Source of the DNA: Bilabrum cf. latius
Lineage: Eukaryota; Bigyra: Bicosoecida; Bigyra; Bicosoecida
Reading direction: 5' to 3'
DNA length: 64,000 nucleotides
NCBI GenBank assembly: GCA_965178125.1
Contig: OZ237749.1
Location: 434,001-498,000 of the forward strand
The position numbers and the translations under genes are program-made. Below the pieces are notes generated by a model. That model was not told where the DNA came from and did no database searches. It saw only the letters and a program-made list of their open reading frames with translations. Below are positions 57,435 through 64,000 of this stretch, in pieces; within the stretch, counting starts at the first letter, position 1; every line of letters starts with the position of its first letter.

Positions 57435-60400
57435 ATGATGCGAACAGTTCTAATATCTTGTATAGTCCTCATAAACGGTGGCCTAGCGCAGTGTTCTTGG
57501 AATCAAGAGCCCTTGCGGCTGGCACAGGTTCGGCAATGCTTCGATGACGGTGGTGCTTACAATGAAACCAGAGCTCAGCAAGAAGTCAATATTGTCCGGC
57601 ATGCAATGGATCATTACTCATATTTGGATCTGGTACGAAATAGCGGGCCGCCATGGGACTATAGGCTCGACACGACAGCAGTCTTGCAGAACCTATCGGA
57701 AACAGCATCTGTCCCAGGAGCCTATGCCCAAGATTGGTCGTTCTACGTGAGTGAAGCGCACGAAGTGCCCAGTAACGCAGTATATACCCACTCATGCGTA
57801 TTTTTGGGACAACTTTAGCTGTTGTGCGGCGTGGGGGGAGTCCGTTCAGCCCGGCATGGCGCCAATTCCGCTATCACACTTTCCCTTTCACAACCTTGCC
57901 ATCCGCATGTTCGATGGCCCTGTCCGCCCCATTTTTATTGAATGCGCAGGAAGCACTATCTACGCCGCTACGAGCCATGGGTGACTCTCATGTTGCGGTG
58001 CTAAAGCCCTCCTGCTACGCAATCATTGGCGCCCAGCCGGTATCTCCTGCACCATTTTACCTAGACAGGCAGAACCCAAACCAAGTTCGATATTTCTTAA
58101 CAGAATTTAAACTTGGCTAGCTAGATCTCGCCAGGACGTACGATCCCGGGGCCGTGGCGTTCCTACCAGCGCGTGAGGTCAGCCGCAGCGTCCTCCAGCT
58201 GTACGAGGTGCTGGCAGTCGATGGACTAGCACCGGCGGAGTACATTGCAAGTATCATTAGTGATCCAGCAATCACGTCGCCGTACAGCCACGATCCTTCC
58301 GTGAGCTTCACCGCGGCTCTGCGCAACCTGCAGGCGAGCCTGCGGCTGCTGCAGCTAGACTCTTTGCCGGCAAGCAGATAGGTTACCTACACCTTGCGGC
58401 GATGCGAGGCCCCCATGTCTGGAACAGACGTAGACTCTGCGGATCTGACGCAGCTGGCCTGCGCGTAGAACCTTGCTTCGAACGAGGTCACGCTGCGGGC
58501 CGATTGGCTCTTCTTCCACACGGCTGCTCGCCGGCCCACCACTGCTGCACAGTTTGCTCGCCTGTGCGAGCGGCAGTCGGCCCGGCCCGAAGTAAGGACA
58601 GGAAGCAGCTGCAGGGCCTCGGCAGTGCCGCGCTCGTCGGACGACGGCCGTCGCGAGCCCGGCTGGCTGGCCAGGGCGAGCATGTTTACCAGCGAGGGAG
58701 CGAGGGGTGCCCTGCTGCGCAAGAGCATACTGGAAGACGCGCGCTCGTCACACCAGGGGAGGTTTCTCGGGGAGCACCCTCGACAAGGGCAATAGGAGGA
58801 AGAGGAAGGAGGTGTTGAAATGGTGCCAAAGGTGAGCGGGTACAGGAGCGCACTCAAGCACATGCTCGGGAGCATCGAGCGGAGGCATGCCCGCGAGGAG
58901 CCGAGCACCGGAGGTCGACGGGCCCGAGCAGGGGCCCAGGGAACAAAGGAGGAAGGCTCAATCTTCGCGTTGAATGCCCTGCGCGCCCTTGACGACTCGG
59001 AGCCGGTCTGGGCGACGGGCACGGGCACGGGTGCTGTGGCCGGCGGTGTGCCCTCTGGGGCGGCGCTGGAGCAGCTGCGCGAGGCTGACTTTTCGCGCGC
59101 TCTGCAGGAGAGCGGCACTGGTGGCAGCGGGGCCACATCGCGGTCGGACCTTGCTGACGTGTCCACCGTGCGACGTCTTTAGGCCGCGGACTCCTCCGAC
59201 GAGCAGTCCATCTTCGAGGTCGTGCGCACCGTGTTCAACACTCATCACACCCAGGAGCTGCGGGAGGTGGAGGAGAGGCGCCAGGCCCTCATTGCTGATC
59301 CGAACGTCACCGCAGTGCCCACGAAGGAGCTGCTGCTGACGGCCCGCAACTACACCTACACGAGCATTTTGCTCAAGATACCCTCCTTTTCCCCCAGCGT
59401 GTTCACGTCGTGCTTCGCTGGGGTCGACGTCACGTGCGGCACCGACGTGGCGCTCAGCGAGCTGGACACGTGCTTGAGCAACGCAGCTGCGACCTTCCTG
59501 CGGCGGGGCGCCGCGGGCGCTTACCAGTTCGCACGGGCGAGGAATGCTTCCCAGATCATCGTGGACGTGACCGGCAACGATGGGGGGGTCGTGCTCCTCG
59601 GCAGGATGACCGCAGCTGCGCTCAGTGCGCAGGTGACGAACGTTCCGTCGCTCGCCGAGTACGCGAACGAGATGCGCCCGGGGTCTGTCGTGTCGGCCAT
59701 GGCGAGGTTCGTGGATCAGCAGAACGGTGTTGGCTCGGCTCGACGCCTCGCCTCTATGCTGGGGCTTGAGGAGGTGCCCGGTGCTGGGCGACAGCAGCAG
59801 CAGCGGCAGTAGGGGCACGCGAGGTCACACATGGACAAGCGGAAGGACAGGAACGATATCGATGCTATTCACAGCAGGCGGCTGCAGCAGACCGTGACAG
59901 CCAGGCACTTCCCCTCCTTCCCTCTTTGGGGCCTCCTCGACCCCGTCGATACCGCCGTGAGTGCTACTAGTCCGGATGCTTCCATCGCCGTGGACGACGT
60001 GGACGGCGGGCACGGTTGGTTCTATGCTTCTGACGAGACGCGGCGCTGGGGCGGTGGCAGGCATTCGGTGACCAAGGCCGTGAAACTCTTCGACCTCACC
60101 GCCGAGATGGCCGAGCTGCCTGCCGATGTGTTCCCCAGGAGTCCTGGGGAGCTGATTGCTCCCATTCCGATCATCATTGCCTCGGACGGCATGTGCGGGT
60201 CAACGTGCGCGTAGTTCCTTCGGTCCATCGTGGACACGGGATTGGGCACGGTGCTTGGCCTCGTGGCAAGCGCTGGCACTGCCTATCCGGTCAGCGTGAC
60301 CGACAGCTTCGCCGGCGGCTTTATCGTTCAGGACTCCGACAGCCAGCTGGTGCTACCGTACATGGAGGCAAGGGAGCTGGGAATGGCCGACCCGGCCACG

Positions 60401-62581
60401 TTCGCAGACGGAACCCCCTTCGAGCCCCCTGCCTTCATGCCTAGCTCGGCCAATGTTGCCTACAACTTTGGCTCGGCGAGGTCGAAGAGGAGACCGACCT
60501 ACCCCCTATAGTTTGATCCGCAGAGGGCAGACGCCTACGCCGTGGACCAGAGCCTCAACATTGCCCAGCCTCCGAGCGACCTGCAGTTCGCCGCGTATCT
60601 GGCCTCTGAGGCAGGGCGCAGGCTCCCGTACACGTCCAACCCCTTAGTTGCCGCTGCCACGCTGGTTGAGGCGGGCACTAGGAACGAGCTGCTGGCGCAG
60701 GCGGTGGATACCCAGGCCTTGGATTCCGTCGTGGAGGACGAGGTGCAGAGGAGGGCCAATGCCACGCTTCTCGTGCTCCTCGCTGCTGTGGGCGACACTG
60801 TCAGCCGGCGGGACTACAACATCCTGCTGTACGTGTGCATCGCGCTGGCGGTCGTTGCGGTGATCGCGCTCCTCCTCGCCCTGCTGCTGATCTGCTGCCT
60901 TGGCGGCGGAGAAGAGGAGAAGGACGTGCAGGTCTCGCAGAGCACGACGCTCACGAGGAAAGGCTCCAAGCGAACCGTGACTGTGCGCCGGCGCACCATT
61001 CGAAACCTGAAGAGCGAGAGCAGCCTCCAGCTCGACCCCAACTCAGGGGAAGCGGGCAGCAGCGCGGAGCACAGGAAGAACTCTTTGCACACAAGGTCCT
61101 TCCGTGTCGTCACCGCCAAGGGCAAGAACAAGCGATCGGGCGCTGGGTCCAGCGAGGAGTCCAGTGCCAAGGGCAAGAACAGGCTGCGAACCAAGGGCAA
61201 GGGCACCAGCTCGTACGGCAGTGAAGCTAGTGATGTGGGTGAGTTTGATGAGGAGATAGATCTTGGTGACAATGCCATGTCCAAGAACCGGCTCAAGGGC
61301 AGAGATAAGGGGAAGGGGGAGCGGGGCGCGGCGCTTGATCTGGAGCTTGAGCCCGAGAAGGAGGGGAACAGCAGCGGGGACGGGCTGGCTTCGGTTGGAG
61401 TGTCCCCGTCGGAGCGAGGGATGCAGAGGGAGATGTCGATCGTGAGAGAGGAGGAGGAAGAGGAGGACGAGACAGAGGACGAGGGATCGATGAATCGATA
61501 GGCCAGCTCAGGCATGGTGGACGGGCAGTTTTCCTTCCAGAACGCACTTGAGAAACAGGAGGAGAGGAGGAGCAGGCGAGACAGCAAGGAGAGCGGCAGC
61601 GCGGACAGCAGGGACTATGAAGGCAGAGACAAGGTATCGCATGACGTGGAGAGGCACATATTCAGGCACAGATACGAGGACGACAGGGCGCAAGGGTCCG
61701 CGCACAGTCGCGCTCAAACGTACGGAGGCTCCCATGTTGTGCATGCGTGGGGCACAAACGGTGGTCCTACATCGGGAGGCAGCCAGTACCGATCCATGCG
61801 CCATGCCGTCGGCTCCTTTAGGTACGGGTATGGCAGGCCACGGGCAAATTCGCCTCCCAAGGCGATCGCGGCGACCACTAAGCCTAGGTGGGAGTCGCAG
61901 GACGGCTCTGACGGCGTCACAGATGACAGATCGGTGGCGACCTCGGTGGCTGCAGGCGAAGCCTCTGCGGCAACTAGTGCAGCACCTGAGACGCACGGCT
62001 AGACAAGTGCGTCTCACGGCTACAGCGCCTCTGCGGGTAGCAGCACCAGCCTTCGCGCCAACAAACCCACGGCTCATGCCCATGCCCGGTCCCAGCGAGG
62101 CATGGTCCGCGGCCGCAGCAGCAAGCACGGGTTCCACGATCCGTTGGCCGACCCGGACCACGAAAGGAGCCCCGCCCCCCTCAAGCAGCGGCCCAGCCAG
62201 CTGGACGTGCGGGGCAGGCAGGCGCCTCTGCGGGTCGCGGTCTCTTTCCAGGAGCAGTCTCAGATGGCAGAGAGGCTCGAGCGAGAGAACGAGCTGCAGC
62301 GGCAGGCAATGGGAGAGGCTCTCGTTTTTTCGCAGGGAGGTGACCAAAAAGCCGCGGAGGCTGGCGTGTATGCTGGCCAAAGCAGGCCGGCCACGACCAC
62401 TGCCGCTGGCGGGGCCGAATCGCCGGCTTCGAATGGTAGCAGAGGCCCCGGGCCGCAGAGCCCGAGCACGCCGCGGGTGCGGGTCACCATCAGCGAGCTG
62501 ATGACGGCGGGCAAGGAAGACGGAGGTGGGGGCGGAGATTAGGACTCCGGCAAGGGGGGTGGCGCTGCTGCGAGCACCTGA
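57435..62581 (+). CDS. Membrane-anchored S41-type serine protease with long cytoplasmic tail
   Basis: Exons 57435-57746 and 57950-62581 (203-bp GT-AG intron, phase 0) give 1647 residues to TGA, with 11 in-frame TAGs. Signal peptide (MMRTVLISCIVLINGGLAQC), then an S41-like ectodomain. GDSHVAVLKPSCY carries a candidate catalytic His (residue about 118). IIVDVTGNDGG follows, and IIASDGMCGSTCA carries the nucleophile Ser (residue 855) in the CPAF/fungal S41 context. A TAG follows directly (60212-60214). A membrane helix covers about residues 1062-1088 (LLYVCIALAVVAVIALLLAL), then a 560-residue charged, disordered tail with basic and acidic clusters. Large inserts rich in Arg/Ser separate the catalytic motifs. 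Likely a type I surface protease; the tail may bind signalling partners. Confidence 0.82.
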
Positions 62582-62755
62582 CTAGACGATGGTGTGGGTG
62601 CAGGGGTTGGTGGGTGTGGAAGTGGTCCGGCATATTGTAAAGTACACATTCTCGTTACACTCTATTTCAAAAGAATCAGTCGAATCCTCCCGGCGTTGGT
62701 ATCAGTACCAGTCGCACAGGACCGGATCAACAATGCATTGAATGTCCATTCAAAC

Positions 62756-63989
62756 TTACAAGCCCAGCCACGACTTCCATGAGAGCGCCTCCCTGTGGGC
62801 TGCTTCGTCGTCGGCGGTCTGGTTGGGCATCTTGAGCGCCTTTCGGATCCACTTCTTGGCCTCGTCTTGGTGCCCCAGCTGGTAGTGGCACATGCCCAGA
62901 TGCAGCACGTTCTGCTTCCAGAAGCCCGGCCTGAGGTCTTCCGCAGCCTTGAAGTGCTTCAGGGCCTCTTCGAACGTGCTGGTCGGGGGCTTCCGGAACA
63001 CCATCGCGGCGATGTTTCGTGTGACAGAGCTCATGTTGGAGACGTCGTAGCACCACCGCCCGAGCAGGTGCCTCGCGTTCGGGTCCTTTGGGTTGAGCTC
63101 GACCGCTTTGAGCCACTGGTCGCGCACACGGTACGATTTGGCGATGTAGTCGCTCGTGGTGGAGAACTCCCCCGTCGAGTTCATCGCAATGCCGTAAAAT
63201 CGCCTGGCAGACGCGCTGTTTTCGTTCAACATGACCGATGTGGCCGCGGTGCGCTCAGCGAGCTCCAGCAGCCGCTGGCGCTCGTCTGCCATCATCCTGT
63301 GGTCCTCCTGCGTTAGCTGAATGGCGGCGCGCGCCAGTCGCCACCCGAGCTCTGCAACAAAGAATCGCTCAGGGGCAGACATTGCATCGGGGTCCAGCGG
63401 CTCGTCGTCCGATGACTCAGCGACGGCATCGTACGCTCGCTTGCACGTCTCATACACAATCCGCCGGGTGTACTTGCTCGCTTCTCTTTCCTTCTCGTCC
63501 AGCTGCAAACAAGTAATTCAAACAACTTCAGGTAAACTTAAGTACAGCGAAAGTACAAGGCGTTGCGATGAAGCGCCACACCACACCGGCGAATCGTTTT
63601 TTCTGTTCCTGAAACGAAGGCAGTCTTCGACACAGGAAGAAGCAACGGCTGCAGATGGTGCTTTATTGCACATATGACACTCAACATTATAGCGCATCGC
63701 CTCAGACAACTCTCACTTCTTCAAGGGCATCTTCTGTTCGCTTGCCACGCAAGAAAGATTGGATCTTCTAGCCTATCGTCGGTCGGTCGGGCGTCGTGGA
63801 GGGCGGTCTCATGTCAGCAGACCAAGATGTTGAGCTTGATTTGGATGCTTCGTCCGTACAACGGATGTTAGCTGTTGTGCCAGCAGCCGCAATAGAAATC
63901 GCACCTGCGGCTGCCAATCCGACTGCGCTTACCTTTGCTGCACGGCCCAGCGCAGCCCTTCCGGCTGACGCTCTCCTGGTAAGCAACAT
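62756..63989 (-). CDS. RMDN: RMDN (regulator of microtubule dynamics / FAM82) TPR-like protein
   Basis: Exons 63989-63717 and 63502-62756 (214-bp intron GTGAGA...TTTGCAG, phase 0) give 339 residues ending TAA, followed two codons later by TGA. The N-terminus is Arg-rich (MLLTRRASAGRAALGRAAK), followed by a hydrophobic AVGLAAAGAISIAAAG, consistent with a mitochondrial or membrane anchor. One TAG lies in the linker (TIG-TAG-KIQSF). The body carries RMDN hallmarks: WRLARAA, QWLKAVELNPKDPNARHLLG, then RWCYDVSNMSSVTRNIAAMVF, FEEALKHFKAAEDLRP and LHLGMCHYQLGHQDEAKKW. An AATAAA inside the intron could allow a short transcript. Function in relatives: TPR protein at mitochondria-ER contacts or microtubules. 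Confidence 0.88.
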
Positions 63990-64000
63990 TGAAGTTGATC

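Noticed and set aside
61508-62380. 290-codon minus-strand ORF
   Set aside because: Antisense to the disordered tail of the S41 protease, which is continuous in frame with the catalytic region.
1-64000. TAG read as leucine instead of glutamine
   Set aside because: Aligned columns at TAG sites in the TF family, HMCES and TM9SF hold polar or charged residues; a hydrophobic residue at these sites would be out of pattern.

Overview
The window looks like nuclear DNA of a GC-rich, probably unicellular eukaryote. Evidence: GT-AG introns of 44-250 bp in nine genes and a suspected one in a tenth, secretory and ER proteins (TM9SF, HACD), fungal-type Zn2Cys6 regulators, an SRAP/HMCES protein, a TIM21-like protein and a pentameric ligand-gated channel. 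I cannot place the lineage. The main property is a changed genetic code. Nearly every gene is cut by in-frame TAG when read with the standard code, yet the same frame continues for kilobases with no TAA or TGA (for example 8166-15173 and 37354-32552). I count roughly 120 in-frame TAGs in about 16,000 codons. Paralogue columns and known domains point to TAG = glutamine, with TGA the main stop and TAA a second one. All gene models below use that reading. || Layout. 1-3888 (-): large polytopic membrane protein, 3' end outside the window. 4705-7974 (+): single-pass surface protein with a mucin-like stalk. 8166-15173 (+): 2335-residue protein joining a CLU domain to a SUFU domain. 15395-17025 (-): HMCES/SRAP. 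17379-19854 (-): secreted beta-helix protein. 20515-21485 (+): HACD. || 21807-51288 holds six related Zn2Cys6 genes (TF1 -, TF2 +, TF3 to TF6 -). They share an N-terminal zinc cluster, two conserved central modules and a C-terminal domain, joined by long low-complexity linkers. TF4 and TF5 are a recent tandem copy. A ligand-gated channel (26510-28251) and an mRNA-export-adaptor-like RGG protein (37665-38846) sit among them. || 51482-63989 returns to housekeeping and surface genes: secreted glycoside-hydrolase-like protein (+), TM9SF (-), YbaB/EbfC-like protein (+), TIM21-like protein (-), a membrane-anchored S41 protease (+) and RMDN (-). || Genes are dense, with gaps of 25-860 bp. The TF block looks like a lineage-specific regulator expansion. 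The other genes look like an unlinked mix, and I see no pathway joining them. I recognised no tRNA, rRNA, transposon or CRISPR array.
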